A stretch of 64,000 bases of DNA, taken from NCBI RefSeq assembly GCF_028751195.1, contig NZ_CP066784.1, positions 2,976,001-3,040,000 of the forward strand, in the 5' to 3' direction. Both the position numbers and the translations under genes were made by a program. Below, piece after piece: positions 28,867 to 39,674 of this stretch. The notes under the pieces are model-generated. The model was not told where the DNA came from and searched no databases. It saw only the letters and a list, made by a program, of their open reading frames with translations. This stretch comes from Alicyclobacillus sp. ALC3. Lineage in GTDB: Bacteria; Bacillota; Bacilli; Alicyclobacillales; Alicyclobacillaceae. Each line of letters opens with the position of its first letter. The first letter of the stretch is position 1.

Positions 28867-29181
28867 ATGACACAGTGGCAGGTAGATCTCGAAGTGTGGC
28901 TGAAGCCGAGCGTGTTTGACCCGCAAGGGCACGCGGTTTTGCAGGCGCTCCAGAGCTTGGGGCACGGCGGTGTAGCGCAGGTGCGCGTGGGCAAATCGAT
29001 GGCCATCGCGATGACGGGTGACACCCGCCAAGCTGTCGAGGCTGAAGTTCGGAAGATGTGCGACACCGTGCTCTGTAACGGTGTGATGGAGACCTATGAA
29101 ATTGTGCGCATCGAGCCAGCCGACGCAGGCGCAGGTGCAGCCGGCTCCGTTGGATCCGTTGGCGCGGAGGGCTCGCGATGA
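28867..29181 (+). CDS. purS: Phosphoribosylformylglycinamidine synthase subunit PurS
   Basis: PurS bridges PurQ and small-type PurL in the FGAM synthase complex. It has the family core VDLEVWLKPSVFDPQGHAVLQAL and VRVGKSMAIAM, with MCDTVLCNGVMETYEI near the end. The ATG at 28867 has GAGGTG upstream; GTG 28858 and ATG 28861 are alternatives. The C-terminal 20 residues (Ala/Gly/Ser/Val-rich, two GSVG repeats) exceed the usual 80-85 length and overlap the purQ start by 4 bases. Confidence 0.95.
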   Translation: MTQWQVDLEVWLKPSVFDPQGHAVLQALQSLGHGGVAQVRVGKSMAIAMTGDTRQAVEAEVRKMCDTVLCNGVMETYEIVRIEPADAGAGAAGSVGSVGAEGSR

Positions 29182-29918
29182 AGTGGGCGGTGGTGGTGTT
29201 TCCGGGATCGAACTGTGACGAAGACGCCGCATACGGCATCCGCCAGGCGACGGGAGACGACGTCGACCTCGTGTGGCACCAGGAGGCGAGTCTCGACGGC
29301 TACGACGCCGTCGTGCTGCCGGGTGGTTTCTCGTACGGCGACTACCTGCGGCCGGGCGCCATTGCACGCTTCTCGCCCATCATGGCTGCCGTCCAGGATG
29401 CTGCCAAAGCGGGCAAGTTGGTGCTCGGCATTTGCAACGGCTTCCAAGTCCTGACCGAAGTCGGTCTCTTGCCAGGGGCGCTCCTCAGCAATACGCACCG
29501 ACAGTTTCGCTGCGAGGTCGTGGAGCTCACCGTGATCAACACGACTTCTCCATTTACGAGCGCGTACACCTTCGGCCAGAAGCTGCGCGTCCCGATTTCG
29601 CACGGGGACGGCCGTTTCTACGCCGACAGTGCAGTCTTGAATGACCTACAAGAGCAAGACCGCGTCGCTTTCACCTACGTCGATAACCCGAACGGTTCGC
29701 TCGCGAACATCGCCGGCATCCTGAACCAGGAAGGCAACGTGCTTGGCTTGATGCCGCACCCGGAGCGCGCGGTCGCCGAGTGGATGACGTCGACAGACGG
29801 AGTCGGTGTGTTCCAGTCCATGCATCAGTTTGTGACCAAGCAAGCGCCACAGCCCACGGTACCAGGGGCAGCAGCCAATGAGGCATCACAAGGAGGGTAT
29901 GTCCGTGCAGGCCAGTGA
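29178..29918 (+). CDS. purQ: Phosphoribosylformylglycinamidine synthase subunit PurQ
   Basis: PurQ is the class I glutamine amidotransferase subunit that supplies ammonia to PurL. It has [31 protein letters not shown], the catalytic nucleophile in [12 protein letters not shown] and the histidine-glutamate pair in LMPHPERA. At 246 residues it has about 18 extra C-terminal residues (Ala/Gln/Pro-rich) that overlap the start of purL, a pattern shared by several proteins of this operon. Confidence 0.96.
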   Translation: MKWAVVVFPGSNCDEDAAYGIRQATGDDVDLVWHQEASLDGYDAVVLPGGFSYGDYLRPGAIARFSPIMAAVQDAAKAGKLVLGICNGFQVLTEVGLLPGALLSNTHRQFRCEVVELTVINTTSPFTSAYTFGQKLRVPISHGDGRFYADSAVLNDLQEQDRVAFTYVDNPNGSLANIAGILNQEGNVLGLMPHPERAVAEWMTSTDGVGVFQSMHQFVTKQAPQPTVPGAAANEASQGGYVRAGQ

Positions 29919-32175
29919 CCTGAAAACAGCCCCGCAAGCACCAGCGCCGGAGTCGATTCGCGACCGACAGCTGTACCGCGACCTCGGACTCACCGACGGC
30001 GAGTACCAGCGCGCCGCCAAGCGCCTCGGCCGGTTGCCGAACTACCTCGAGTGCGGGCTGTTCGGTGTGCTCTGGTCGGAGCACTGTAGCTACAAGAGTT
30101 CGAAGGTGCACCTGCGCAAGTTTCCGACAGACGGCCCGCAAGTGCTGCAGGGGCCAGGAGAAAATGCCGGTGTCGTCGACATCGGGGACGGCATCGGCAT
30201 CGCGTTCAAGATGGAGAGCCACAACCACCCCTCAGCCGTGGAACCCTACCAAGGCGCGGCGACAGGTGTCGGAGGGATTCTGCGCGATGTGTTCACGATG
30301 GGGGCAAGGCCAATCGCCTTCCTCAACAGCCTGCGCTTTGGCAACCTCGACGACGAGCACACGCGCTACCTGTTCGCGAACGTCGTCGCGGGCATCGGCG
30401 GCTACGGGAACTGTGTCGGCATTCCGGACGTCGGCGGCGAAGCCGTGTTCGACCCGATTTACCAGCACAACCCGCTCGTGAACGCGATGTGCGTCGGCGT
30501 GCTGCCGGCGGACCGCATTGTCAAAGGCGCAGCGACAGGCGTCGGGAACCCAGTCTTCATTGTCGGATCCCGGACTGGCCGCGACGGTATTCACGGCGCC
30601 ACGTTCGCTTCCGCTGAGGACCCGCACGCGAAAGAGCGTTCAGCCGTCCAGGTCGGCGACCCGTTCCTCGGCAAGCTGTTGATGGAAGCGTGCCTCGAGT
30701 TGATGCAGACGGGCGCTGTCGTCGGCATTCAGGACATGGGAGCGGCGGGACTGACGTCTTCGTCGGCGGAGATGGCGAGCCGGGCAGGCGGCGGGATTGA
30801 ACTGTGGCTCGACGACGTGCCGGTGCGCGAGACACAGATGACGCCGTACGAGATGATGCTCTCGGAGTCGCAGGAACGGATGCTGGTCGTCATGGAGAAG
30901 GGCAAGGAGGCGTTGGCGTTCGAGATCCTCAAGAAGTGGGGCCTCGAAGTCGCCGAGATTGGCCGGGTCACGGACGACGGGCAGCTGCGGCTGTTGTTCG
31001 GCGGCGAAGTGGTGGCCGACGTGCCAGTGACTGCGCTCGTCGACGAGGCGCCTGTGTATGAGCGCCCGACGCGAAAGCCTGCTGTTTTGCCTGGGCACGA
31101 TGCGCCCCCGCTCACCAATGACGACGCGGCGGACCTGGCGAAGTGGCTGAAGACGCTGCTTGCGCACCCGACAATTGCGGACAAGCGCTGGATTTACCGA
31201 CAGTACGACACGACGGTGCGCGTCGCGACACAGGTCGGACCGGGCGGCGACGCTGCAGTCGTGCGGGTACCGGGCACGGAGCGCGCGGTTGCGCTCACGA
31301 CCGACGGCAACGGCCGCTACGTGTACCTGAACCCGGAACGCGGCGGAGCGATTGCGGTGGCAGAGGCGGCGCGCAACATCGTCTGCACGGGCGGCAAACC
31401 GCTCGCCATCACCGACTGCCTGAACTTCGGCAACCCGGAAAAGCCGGACATCATGTACCAGTTTGCGGCGGCAGTGGAAGGCATGAGCGCCGCGTGTCGC
31501 GCACTCGACACACCTGTCGTGAGCGGCAACGTCAGCCTCTACAACGAGACAAGCGGTGTGGACATTTTCCCGACGCCAGTCGTGGGGGCAGTCGGCGTGA
31601 TCGAAGACACGGCGCACGTGATGCCAAACCACTTCACGGAGAAAGGGTCGAACGTGGTGTTGTTGGGTGATCCGGACACAGCGCTCGATGGTTCGCTGTT
31701 GTGGCAGCTCATCGCGGGGCGGCCCGCTGGCGACGCGCCGCGGCTCGACCTCGACGCGGAAGTCGCGCTGCAACAGCTGCTGCAAGGTTTGATTCGCTCG
31801 GGACGCCTGCGTTCGGCGCACGACGTGAGCGAAGGCGGCCTCGCTGTGACGGTTGCGGAGATGTGCTTCGGCTGCAAAATTGGCGTTACAGTCACGTTGC
31901 CGAACACAGTCGCGTCCGCCGTCGAACGCGCGGGGTGGCTGTTCTCGGAAGCGCAGAGCCGGGTCGTCGTCGAAGTGTCTGATGCTAACTTAGGCGCAGT
32001 CCAGTCCGCTGCAGAAGCGAGAGGCGTGGCGTGCACAGTGCTCGGTCGCACGGACGGCGACGCCCTCACCATCAAGGACGACGAGCGCGTGTGGCTGAGC
32101 GCACCGGTCGCAGAACTAGACGCGCTGCACAAGCACGCAATTCCACGCGCTATGCAGGAGGAGGCACGGTCATGA
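29905..32175 (+). CDS. purL: Phosphoribosylformylglycinamidine synthase subunit PurL (small type)
   Basis: PurL converts FGAR to FGAM with ATP and PurQ-derived ammonia. The 756-residue small-type protein has [12 protein letters not shown] near residue 50, [36 protein letters not shown]-like [31 protein letters not shown] and the second-half NFGNPEKP and [10 protein letters not shown] segments. GTG 29905 is best spaced from AGGAGGG (29891-29897); ATG 29899 and ATG 29878 are in frame upstream. The stop overlaps purF as ATGA. Confidence 0.96.
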   Translation: MQASDLKTAPQAPAPESIRDRQLYRDLGLTDGEYQRAAKRLGRLPNYLECGLFGVLWSEHCSYKSSKVHLRKFPTDGPQVLQGPGENAGVVDIGDGIGIAFKMESHNHPSAVEPYQGAATGVGGILRDVFTMGARPIAFLNSLRFGNLDDEHTRYLFANVVAGIGGYGNCVGIPDVGGEAVFDPIYQHNPLVNAMCVGVLPADRIVKGAATGVGNPVFIVGSRTGRDGIHGATFASAEDPHAKERSAVQVGDPFLGKLLMEACLELMQTGAVVGIQDMGAAGLTSSSAEMASRAGGGIELWLDDVPVRETQMTPYEMMLSESQERMLVVMEKGKEALAFEILKKWGLEVAEIGRVTDDGQLRLLFGGEVVADVPVTALVDEAPVYERPTRKPAVLPGHDAPPLTNDDAADLAKWLKTLLAHPTIADKRWIYRQYDTTVRVATQVGPGGDAAVVRVPGTERAVALTTDGNGRYVYLNPERGGAIAVAEAARNIVCTGGKPLAITDCLNFGNPEKPDIMYQFAAAVEGMSAACRALDTPVVSGNVSLYNETSGVDIFPTPVVGAVGVIEDTAHVMPNHFTEKGSNVVLLGDPDTALDGSLLWQLIAGRPAGDAPRLDLDAEVALQQLLQGLIRSGRLRSAHDVSEGGLAVTVAEMCFGCKIGVTVTLPNTVASAVERAGWLFSEAQSRVVVEVSDANLGAVQSAAEARGVACTVLGRTDGDALTIKDDERVWLSAPVAELDALHKHAIPRAMQEEARS

Positions 32176-33788
32176 CGGATGCCTTCCAAGTCACCCGACC
32201 GGCAGTCGGTGCCACACACGCAGGGGCATCCGAGCGTGACACGCACGAAACACCGCTCGCTGTCCAGGGACTCGCCGACGACGACACGTCACTCACTGTC
32301 CACGGATTCGCGGACGAAACACCGCTCGCTGTCAGGATGCTCGCGGACGACAAACCGCACGACGAGTGCGGGGTGTTCGGGATGTTCGGGCACAAGGACG
32401 CCGCGCTTCTCACCTATTACTCGCTGTTCGCGTTGCAGCACCGCGGTCAGGAGGCTGCTGGCATCGCGTCAGTCGAGGACGGCCAGATGTACAGCCACCG
32501 CGGGCTCGGGTTGCTTGGCGATGTGTTTGCTGGCGGGGAACTCGACGGCATGCTTGGAACTGCGGCGATTGGGCACGTCCGCTACTCGACCGCAGGCAGC
32601 AATACTGTTCAGAACGCCCAGCCAATCACGGTGCGCACGCACCAAGGCAACCTGGCGATGGCGCACAACGGCAACCTCGTGAACGCACACGTTCTGCGCA
32701 AGCGTCTCGAAGAGTCGGGCAGCCTGTTTCAGTCGACGAGTGATACGGAAGTCGTGTTGCACCTCATCGCACGTGGCCGCGAGGCTACGCTCGTGGACAA
32801 CATCCGGGGCGCGCTGCAGCAGATTCGCGGCGGTTACTCGCTGGTCTTTCTCTCGGACCGCCAGCTGATTGCCGTTCGCGACTTGCACGGTCTGCGGCCG
32901 CTGTGCCTCGGGCAGCTGGACGAAGGCTACGTATTTGCGTCCGAGTCATGCGCGTTCGAGACCATCGGCGCAACCTTTCTCCGCGATGTCGATCCCGGTG
33001 AAATGATTGTCATCGACCAAGACGGCGTACGTTCTGAGCCAATCTGGCCGCGCGTCGGTGTGGCAGATGCACAGACGTCGCCGCGTCGCGCAATGTGCAC
33101 GTTCGAGCACATCTACTTCGCGCGGCCGGACAGCGACATTGATGGCTGGAATGTGCACGCGGTGCGCAAGCAACTCGGACGGGTGCTCGCAGAGCGGCAC
33201 GGGGTGCCGGCAGACATCGTGATCGGCGTGCCAGACTCGAGCATTTCCGCCGCTTCCGGCTACGCGGAGGCGAGTGGGGTGCCGTTTGAGATGGGGCTTG
33301 TGAAGAACAAGTACATCGCGCGCACGTTTATTCAACCGTCACAGGTGCAGCGCGACCTCGGTGTCCGTCTCAAACTGAACCCTGTTCAATCGGTAGTGCA
33401 AGGCAAGCGCGTCGTGCTCGTGGACGACTCGATTGTGCGCGGCACGACCATTCGGCGCATTGTTGCGATGCTGCGGGAGGCGGGGGCAAGTGAGATCCAC
33501 GTGCGCATCTCCAGCCCACCGTATCGCCACGCCTGCCACTACGGCATCGACACCTCGACGTCCGGCCAGTTGGCCGCGGCAGTGCAGACAGTCGACGAGA
33601 TTCGCCGTGACACGGGTGCGGACTCGCTAGAGTTTCTCACGGTCGACGAGTTAATGAGCGCTTTTGGATTGCAACCGGGTAATGGCGCGTACCCGTTTTG
33701 CAACGCTTGCTTTACAGGTGCCTACCCGACCGAGGTCTACGCGGTCGAGAAGTTGCAGAATGAGGCGCCGCTCACAGCGGGGAGGTAA
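32172..33788 (+). CDS. purF: Amidophosphoribosyltransferase PurF with repeat-built leader
   Basis: PurF makes phosphoribosylamine from PRPP and glutamine, the committed step. The N-terminal nucleophile domain starts at the cysteine of [14 protein letters not shown], followed by [11 protein letters not shown]. The PRPP site is [13 protein letters not shown], and cysteines late in the protein ([13 protein letters not shown]) fit the Fe-S type of B. subtilis. ATG 32172 overlaps the purL stop and follows AGGAGGAGG, giving a 65-residue propeptide with degenerate repeats ([22 protein letters not shown]). An internal ATG at 32337 would give [10 protein letters not shown] before the cysteine, almost the standard short propeptide, but has only a weak ribosome binding site. 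Confidence 0.95.
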   Translation: MTDAFQVTRPAVGATHAGASERDTHETPLAVQGLADDDTSLTVHGFADETPLAVRMLADDKPHDECGVFGMFGHKDAALLTYYSLFALQHRGQEAAGIASVEDGQMYSHRGLGLLGDVFAGGELDGMLGTAAIGHVRYSTAGSNTVQNAQPITVRTHQGNLAMAHNGNLVNAHVLRKRLEESGSLFQSTSDTEVVLHLIARGREATLVDNIRGALQQIRGGYSLVFLSDRQLIAVRDLHGLRPLCLGQLDEGYVFASESCAFETIGATFLRDVDPGEMIVIDQDGVRSEPIWPRVGVADAQTSPRRAMCTFEHIYFARPDSDIDGWNVHAVRKQLGRVLAERHGVPADIVIGVPDSSISAASGYAEASGVPFEMGLVKNKYIARTFIQPSQVQRDLGVRLKLNPVQSVVQGKRVVLVDDSIVRGTTIRRIVAMLREAGASEIHVRISSPPYRHACHYGIDTSTSGQLAAAVQTVDEIRRDTGADSLEFLTVDELMSAFGLQPGNGAYPFCNACFTGAYPTEVYAVEKLQNEAPLTAGR

Positions 33789-33792
33789 TCGG

Positions 33793-34851
33793 ATGACGGA
33801 AAACAAGGGAGAGCGCGATTTGTACCGGGAAGCCGGCGTCAACGTCGATCTCGGCAATGAAGCTGCGCGCCGTTACGCGGACGTCGCGAAGCGGACAAAC
33901 CGCCCGGGTGTGCTCGGTGGCGTCGGCGGCTTCGCGGGCGGTTTCGTGCTCGACGTCGCGAAGTACCCGCAGCCGGTGCTGGTCTCTGGTACGGACGGAG
34001 TTGGGACGAAACTGGCTGTCGCGGCGGCAACAGGCCGGCACAGCACAATCGGGATCGACTGCGTCGCCATGTGCGTCAACGACATCCTGTGCATGGGCGC
34101 TGAGCCCCTGTACTTTCTCGACTACTTGGCGACGGGGGCGCTTGACGTCGATCAGGCGGAGGCGGTCGTCGCCGGTGTTGCAGAAGGTTGCCGCGAGGCG
34201 GGATGCGCGCTCGTCGGCGGCGAGACGGCGGAGATGCCGGGGATGTACCAGCCGGGCGAGTACGACATCGCGGGCTTTGCAGTTGGCGTCGTGAACGCGG
34301 ACAAGGTAATCGACGGCAGCAGTGTTCGGCCCGGCGACATCGTCCTCGGCCTAGCCAGCAACGGCCTCCATTCGAACGGTTTTTCGCTGGTGCGCAAGTT
34401 GGTTGAACAAGCCGGCGTCGGTTGGGACGAGCACTTGCCAGGCTGGCGCGGCAGCGTCGCGGACGAGTTGCTTCGCCCGACGCGCATTTACGTGCAGGCG
34501 GTGTTGGCGGCGCTTTCTGCCGGCCTTCCGATTCGCGCGATGGCGCACATCACGGGTGGCGGCCTCGTCGACAACCTGCCGCGGGTGCTCCCGGATGGCC
34601 TGGGCGCCAGACTGTCGTTCGACACTTGGGAGCGACCGGGTGTTTTCGACTGGCTCGTCCGTCAGTCGGGGATGACACTCCCAGAAGCAGCACGGGTCTG
34701 GAACCTCGGCATCGGCTTCACAATCGTCGTGCCGGTCGAAGCGGTAAACGAAGTGTCAGACTTCCTCACCGATGAGGGTGAGTTGGTCATGCCGATCGGC
34801 CGCATCGAGGCGTGCGACGGCGACCGCATCGTCTGGGAGGGATTGGAGTGA
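33793..34851 (+). CDS. purM: Phosphoribosylformylglycinamidine cyclo-ligase PurM
   Basis: PurM closes the imidazole ring of AIR from FGAM using ATP. The 352-residue protein shows VSGTDGVGTKLAVA, IGIDCVAMCVNDILCMGAEPLYFLDY in two segments, CALVGGETAEMPGMY, LGLASNGLHSNGFSLVRKL and AHITGGGLVDNLPRVLP, all family signatures. GGGAGG precedes the ATG by about 9 bases. Its stop overlaps the purN start as GTGA. Confidence 0.97.
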   Translation: MTENKGERDLYREAGVNVDLGNEAARRYADVAKRTNRPGVLGGVGGFAGGFVLDVAKYPQPVLVSGTDGVGTKLAVAAATGRHSTIGIDCVAMCVNDILCMGAEPLYFLDYLATGALDVDQAEAVVAGVAEGCREAGCALVGGETAEMPGMYQPGEYDIAGFAVGVVNADKVIDGSSVRPGDIVLGLASNGLHSNGFSLVRKLVEQAGVGWDEHLPGWRGSVADELLRPTRIYVQAVLAALSAGLPIRAMAHITGGGLVDNLPRVLPDGLGARLSFDTWERPGVFDWLVRQSGMTLPEAARVWNLGIGFTIVVPVEAVNEVSDFLTDEGELVMPIGRIEACDGDRIVWEGLE

Positions 34852-35498
34852 GCGGGGCGAGCGGGGGAGAGGCTGCGTCGGGTACCACGTCGGGTACCAC
34901 TCGCGCAGGCTTGTCTTCGACGCCACGCGCGGCTGTGGCCGTGTTCGCGTCCGGTTCGGGCACCAACTTCCAGGCGCTCATCGACGCAGCGGCAGAGCCG
35001 GACTACCCGGCCAGCATCGTTTGCCTCGTCACGGACGTGCCTGGTTGCGGCGCAGTCGCTCGTGCGGCGCAGGCGGGGATTCCCGCATTTGTCGCCCGCC
35101 CACGCGACTTCGCGGACAAAGCTGCGTTCGAAGCAAAAGTGCTCGAGGTGCTGAGCACTTACCAAGTCGAGTGGATCGCGCTTGCTGGATACATGCGCCT
35201 GATTGGCCCGACGCTCTTATCTGCTTACGACGGCCACATTCTCAACATTCACCCGTCGCTTTTGCCAGCGTTCCCAGGCCGCCACGCGATTGCGGACGCG
35301 ATTGCTGCGGGGGTCCCGGAAACCGGGGTCACAGTGCACCGGGTTGACGCCGGGATCGACACGGGACCTGTCATCGCGCAAGAGCGTGTGCCAGTCGATC
35401 CCGGTATGTCCGCCGCTGACTTGCTCGCCCGCGTCCACGAGGTGGAACACCAGCTATACCCGGCCGTGCTCCGACGCGTCGTCCGCGGCGAGGCGTAG
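34848..35498 (+). CDS. purN: Phosphoribosylglycinamide formyltransferase PurN
   Basis: PurN formylates GAR using 10-formyl-THF. The core is complete: VAVFASGSGTNFQALID, LAGYMRLIGPTLL, the catalytic NIHPSLLPAFPGRHAIADAI region (Asn-x-His) and GVTVHRVDAGIDTGPVIAQ with the catalytic aspartate. The GTG start overlaps the purM stop and follows GGGAGG by 7 bases. About 25 Ser/Gly/Thr-rich residues precede the core, containing a short SGTTSGTT duplication. The 41-bp repeat array begins about 110 bases downstream. Confidence 0.96.
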   Translation: MSGASGGEAASGTTSGTTRAGLSSTPRAAVAVFASGSGTNFQALIDAAAEPDYPASIVCLVTDVPGCGAVARAAQAGIPAFVARPRDFADKAAFEAKVLEVLSTYQVEWIALAGYMRLIGPTLLSAYDGHILNIHPSLLPAFPGRHAIADAIAAGVPETGVTVHRVDAGIDTGPVIAQERVPVDPGMSAADLLARVHEVEHQLYPAVLRRVVRGEA

Positions 35499-35611
35499 AA
35501 GTGCGATGAGGTTGTGGGTGCGCCGGGGGGCGGCTGTGGCGGCCGGCCTCGCAGGGGGTGACGACACCAACGGTCGGGCCGGCCGGCGGGCCAGCGCGTG
35601 GGTCAGCGCGC

Positions 35612-36595
35612 GGGTAAGTGTCAAAATGACACCTACAGCCGGGCCGGCGCGCGGGTAAGTGTCAAAATGACACCTACAGGCGGGCCGGTGATCCGGTAAG
35701 TGTCAAAATGACACCTACAGCCGCGTCCGCGCGCGGGTAAGTGTCAAAATGACACCTACAGCCGCGTCCGCGCGCGGGTAAGTGTCAAAATGACACCTAG
35801 AGCCGCGTCGGCGCACGGGTAAGAGTCAAAATGACACCTGCAGCCGGGCCGGCGCGCGGGTAAGTGTCAAAATGACACCTACAGCCGGGCCGGCGCGCGG
35901 GTAAGAGTCAAAATGACACCTACAGCCGGGCACGCGCACCGGTAAGAGTCAAAATGACACCTAGAGCCGCGTCGGCGTGCGGGTAAGAGTCAAAATGACA
36001 CCTACAGCCGGGTCAGCGTGCGGGTAAGAGTCAAAATGACACCTACAGCGGCACCCGCGCGCGGGTAAGTGTCAAAATGACACCTACAGCCGCGTCCGCG
36101 CGAGGGTAAGAGTCAAAATGACACCTACAGCCGGGCCGGCGCGCGGGTAAGAGTCAAAATGACACCTAGAGCCGCGTCGGCGCACGGGTAAGAGTCAAAA
36201 TGACACCTACAGCCGGGCACGCGCACGGGTAAGAGTCAAAATGACACCTACAGCCGGGCCTGCGCACGGGTAAGTGTCAAAATGACACCTACAGCCGTGT
36301 CAGCGCACGGGTAAGTGTCAAAATGACACCTACAGCCGTGTCGGCGCGCGGGTAAGTGTCAAAATGACACCTATAGCCGGGCCAGCGCGTGGGTAAGTGT
36401 CAAAATGACACCTACAGCCGGCCACGCGCGTGGGTAAGCGTCAAAATGACACCTACAGCCGCGTCCGCGCGTGGGTAAGAGTCAAAATGACACCAACAGC
36501 CGGGCCGGCGCCCCGGTAAGAGTCAAAATGACACCTACAGCCGGGCCGGCGCGCGGGTAAGAGTCAAAATGACACCAACAGCCGCGCCAGCGCAC
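35612..36595 (+). repeat. Array of 24 units with exact 41-bp period between purN and purH
   Basis: Each unit has a conserved part GGGTAAG-[T/A/C]-GTCAAAATGACACC-TACAGCCG and a GC-rich variable part of about 12 bases. TAAG starts at 35615 in unit 1 and at 36558 in unit 24, which is exactly 23 steps of 41. In 11 units the centre is the palindrome GTGTCA-AAA-TGACAC, in 12 the second base is A and in one it is C. The right arm TGACACC never changes. Flanking bases extend the dyad to two 10-base arms with one mismatch. Stops occur in all frames, so it is non-coding. It is not a CRISPR: the variable parts are short and alike. The stretch 35499-35611 looks like a decayed extra unit; 36596-36654 holds only the purH ribosome binding site. 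Confidence 0.97.
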
Positions 36596-36654
36596 CGGTA
36601 GGCGCCGCGACCGGGATCACTTGATGAAATGACTACTTTACGGAGGTGCCAACT

Positions 36655-38322
36655 TTGGCCAAGAAATGGGCGTTGGTCAGCGTATTCGATAAGACGGGAG
36701 TTTTGGAGTTTTGCCAGGCGCTGACGGCGGCTGGATACGGGATTTTGTCGACAGGCGGCACGGCGAGGCATCTGACGGAGAACGGCGTCGCGGTGACACC
36801 TGTGGAAGACTACACCGGATTTCCGGAAATGCTCGATGGTCGCGTCAAAACCCTGCACCCGAAAATTCACGGCGGGCTGCTCGGCATTCGCGACAACGCC
36901 GAACACCGGAAGAGTATGCAGGCGCACAACATCGACGAGATCGACGTTGTGGTTGTCAACCTCTACCCGTTCGAACAGACAGTTGCGCGCGAAGGTGTGA
37001 CGTTTGAAGAAGCTGTCGAGATGATCGACATCGGCGGCCCGTCAATGCTCCGCGCCGCTGCGAAGAATCATCGCTTCTGTGCACCAGTGGTCGATCCCGC
37101 CGATTATACGTGGGTCTCCGCCGCGCTGACAGAACGTGGTCGCGGTCTCACCGATGTCGACCGCCGCAAACTGGCCGCCAAGGTGTTCTCCGTCACCTCG
37201 CGGTACGACGCGCTCATCACTGATTACTTGGCGAAACAGGCCGAGCCAGAGGCGCCCGCCAGCTCGGCCGCGGTAGCCGCCACCTCCGGCACCACGCCCG
37301 CCAGTTCCAGCATCGCAGTCGGCACAGCCACGCTCACTACCGCCGCCAGTGCGGCAGAGGCCTGGCCGGAAGTCTATCAGCTGTCGTTCGTCCATAAGCA
37401 GGCGCTGCGATACGGCGAAAACCCGCACCAAGCCGCGCATTTTTACGCCGATCCCGATGCCTCCCCGGCCTCCATCGCCCGCGCGGCGCAGTTGCAGGGT
37501 AAAGAACTCTCCTTCAACAACATCCAGGACGCAGACGCTGCGCTCAACATGCTGCGTGCCTTCGATGACCTGAACCAGGCGACAGTCGTTGCCGTCAAGC
37601 ACATGAACCCGTGCGGCATTGGTCTTGGGGTGACGATCGACGAAGCGTTCGACCGCGCCTACGAGTCCGACCCTGTTTCCATCTTCGGCGGCATCATCGC
37701 CTGCAATCGCGCAGTCGACGGACAGCTCGCAGAGCGGCTGGCAGGGATGTTTTTAGAAGTCGTGATCGCGCCGGGATTTACAAGTGAAGCCCGTGAGCAG
37801 TTCAGCCGCAAGAAGAACGTCCGCCTGCTCACAGTCGATGTGACCGAACCGCAGTGGCGTGAGTCGGACCAAGTGATGCGCCGCGTGTCCGGCGGGCTCC
37901 TTGTGCAGAACGTCGACCGCCAGCTCGCGGTGACTGAGAGCTGGCAAGTTGTGACGAAACGGCAGCCGACTGACAGCGAACAGCGGGCGCTTGCGTTCGC
38001 GTGGCGAACGGTGAAATTTGTGAAGTCGAACGCGATTGTGCTTGCGACCGAGTTCGGCACGACGGGCATCGGCGCAGGTCAGATGAACCGAGTCGGGTCG
38101 GCGCACATCGCGATCGAACAAGCTGGAGCGCGTGCCGCTGCGAGCGTGCTCGCTTCCGATGCCTTTTTCCCGATGCGCGACACGGTCGACACAGCTGCGG
38201 CCGCGGGGCTCAAAGCGATAATTCAGCCCGGCGGGTCGATTAAGGACGCAGACAGCATCGCCGCTGCGGACGAACACGGAATTGCCATGGTGTTCACCGG
38301 CGAGCGCCACTTCCTGCATTGA
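36655..38322 (+). CDS. purH: Bifunctional AICAR formyltransferase/IMP cyclohydrolase PurH
   Basis: PurH carries out the last two steps to IMP. The N-terminal cyclohydrolase domain has [34 protein letters not shown] and [10 protein letters not shown]. The formyltransferase domain has [41 protein letters not shown] and [15 protein letters not shown]. The TTG at 36655 fits GGAGGTG at 36642-36648; the GTG at 36646 lies within that site. At 555 residues it is about 40 longer than usual, because of an Ala/Ser/Thr-rich linker (about residues 198-240) between the two domains. It is the first gene after the 41-bp array. Confidence 0.96.
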   Translation: MAKKWALVSVFDKTGVLEFCQALTAAGYGILSTGGTARHLTENGVAVTPVEDYTGFPEMLDGRVKTLHPKIHGGLLGIRDNAEHRKSMQAHNIDEIDVVVVNLYPFEQTVAREGVTFEEAVEMIDIGGPSMLRAAAKNHRFCAPVVDPADYTWVSAALTERGRGLTDVDRRKLAAKVFSVTSRYDALITDYLAKQAEPEAPASSAAVAATSGTTPASSSIAVGTATLTTAASAAEAWPEVYQLSFVHKQALRYGENPHQAAHFYADPDASPASIARAAQLQGKELSFNNIQDADAALNMLRAFDDLNQATVVAVKHMNPCGIGLGVTIDEAFDRAYESDPVSIFGGIIACNRAVDGQLAERLAGMFLEVVIAPGFTSEAREQFSRKKNVRLLTVDVTEPQWRESDQVMRRVSGGLLVQNVDRQLAVTESWQVVTKRQPTDSEQRALAFAWRTVKFVKSNAIVLATEFGTTGIGAGQMNRVGSAHIAIEQAGARAAASVLASDAFFPMRDTVDTAAAAGLKAIIQPGGSIKDADSIAAADEHGIAMVFTGERHFLH

Positions 38323-38336
38323 AAGGGGACTACCAG

Positions 38337-39641
38337 ATGTCTCATCATTCACCAATCCCGCTCGCTCCCCGCATACTGATTGTCGGCGGTGGAGCACGTG
38401 AGCACGCCATCGCGTGGAAACTCGCGCAGAGCGACCGGAATTTGCAGTTGTACGCTGCGCCCGGGAACCCTGGGATGGCGCAGCTTTGCACGTGCGTGCC
38501 AATTTCCGCATCGGCCATAGAGGAACTTGTTCGCTTTGCAGTGGCGGAGCGCATGGACCTCGTCGTGATTGGGCCGGAGCAACCACTCGCTCTCGGCCTC
38601 GCAGACGCGCTGAGGGAGCAGGGGATGGCGGTCGTCGGCCCCTCCCAAGCCGCTGCAAGGCTCGAGACTTCGAAGTCATTCGCCAAAGAGGTGATGAAGC
38701 GGGCGGGAGTGCCGACCGCACAGGCTGAGTCGTTCACCGACGCCGCCAGCGCGCGGGCCTATGTGGAAGCACACGGCGCGCCGCTGGTTGTCAAAGCGGA
38801 CGGCCTCGCAGCGGGAAAAGGGGTGACGGTCGCGCGGACGCTCGCCGAAGCGCTCGCTGCGGTTGATGAAGCGATGGTCGGGGAGAAGTTCGGCACGGCC
38901 GGCCAGCGCGTGTTAATCGAAGACTTGCTCGTCGGGCCGGAAGTATCGCTGATGTGCTTTGTCGACGGGGAGACGGTCGTTCCGATGTTGCCTGCGCGCG
39001 ACCACAAACCGGTTGGTGACGGCGACACGGGACCGAACACGGGCGGCATGGGGGCCTTTGCGCCAGTCTACGACTTCATTGCAGACGGCCTGGACGACGA
39101 AGTCGTAGAGAACATTGTTCGGCCGACACTCGCAACTCTTCGCGCGGATGGCATCGACTATCAAGGGGTTTTGTATGTCGGGCTGATGATCACGGCAACT
39201 GGACCGGCCGTAATCGAGTTCAACGCTCGCTTTGGCGATCCCGAAACTGAAGTGGTTCTGCCCCTCCTTCGCTCGGACTTGCTGGATGTGCTGTGGGCGC
39301 TCGCAAACGGGCACCTTGCAGACACTGAGGTAGCGTGGGCAGACAACGAAGCTGCAGTATGCGTGGTACTGGCGGCGGATGGTTATCCGGAGCACCCACG
39401 TACGGGCGATCTAATCACGCTCCCGCCGACCACCGAAGCAGGTGTCGCGTTTTACGCCGGCACTTCGCGGCAGGACGGGTTACTGGTCACATCGGGCGGG
39501 CGTGTACTGACGTTGCTTGGTGTCGGCAAGTCCTTTACTGCCGCGCGCGAACAGGTCTATCGTTTTGCGCGTACTGTTCACTTCCCAGGACAGCATATGC
39601 GCACGGACATTGCAGCAACAGCGGTAGAGCGAACGATTTAA
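38337..39641 (+). CDS. purD: Phosphoribosylamine-glycine ligase PurD
   Basis: PurD is the ATP-grasp ligase that makes GAR. The 434-residue protein has [66 protein letters not shown] and [20 protein letters not shown], covering the three ATP-grasp subdomains. AAAGGGGA precedes the ATG by 7 bases. It ends the purine operon. No terminator hairpin is visible between its stop and the rRNA promoter about 34 bases further on. Confidence 0.97.
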   Translation: MSHHSPIPLAPRILIVGGGAREHAIAWKLAQSDRNLQLYAAPGNPGMAQLCTCVPISASAIEELVRFAVAERMDLVVIGPEQPLALGLADALREQGMAVVGPSQAAARLETSKSFAKEVMKRAGVPTAQAESFTDAASARAYVEAHGAPLVVKADGLAAGKGVTVARTLAEALAAVDEAMVGEKFGTAGQRVLIEDLLVGPEVSLMCFVDGETVVPMLPARDHKPVGDGDTGPNTGGMGAFAPVYDFIADGLDDEVVENIVRPTLATLRADGIDYQGVLYVGLMITATGPAVIEFNARFGDPETEVVLPLLRSDLLDVLWALANGHLADTEVAWADNEAAVCVVLAADGYPEHPRTGDLITLPPTTEAGVAFYAGTSRQDGLLVTSGGRVLTLLGVGKSFTAAREQVYRFARTVHFPGQHMRTDIAATAVERTI

Positions 39642-39674
39642 ATGGCTAGCGAAAAATTTTATATAACATTCCAG

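Noticed and set aside
35612-36595. CRISPR array
   Set aside because: The conserved part is about 28 bases, but the variable parts are only about 12-13 bases, GC-rich and similar to one another. No cas gene is nearby.
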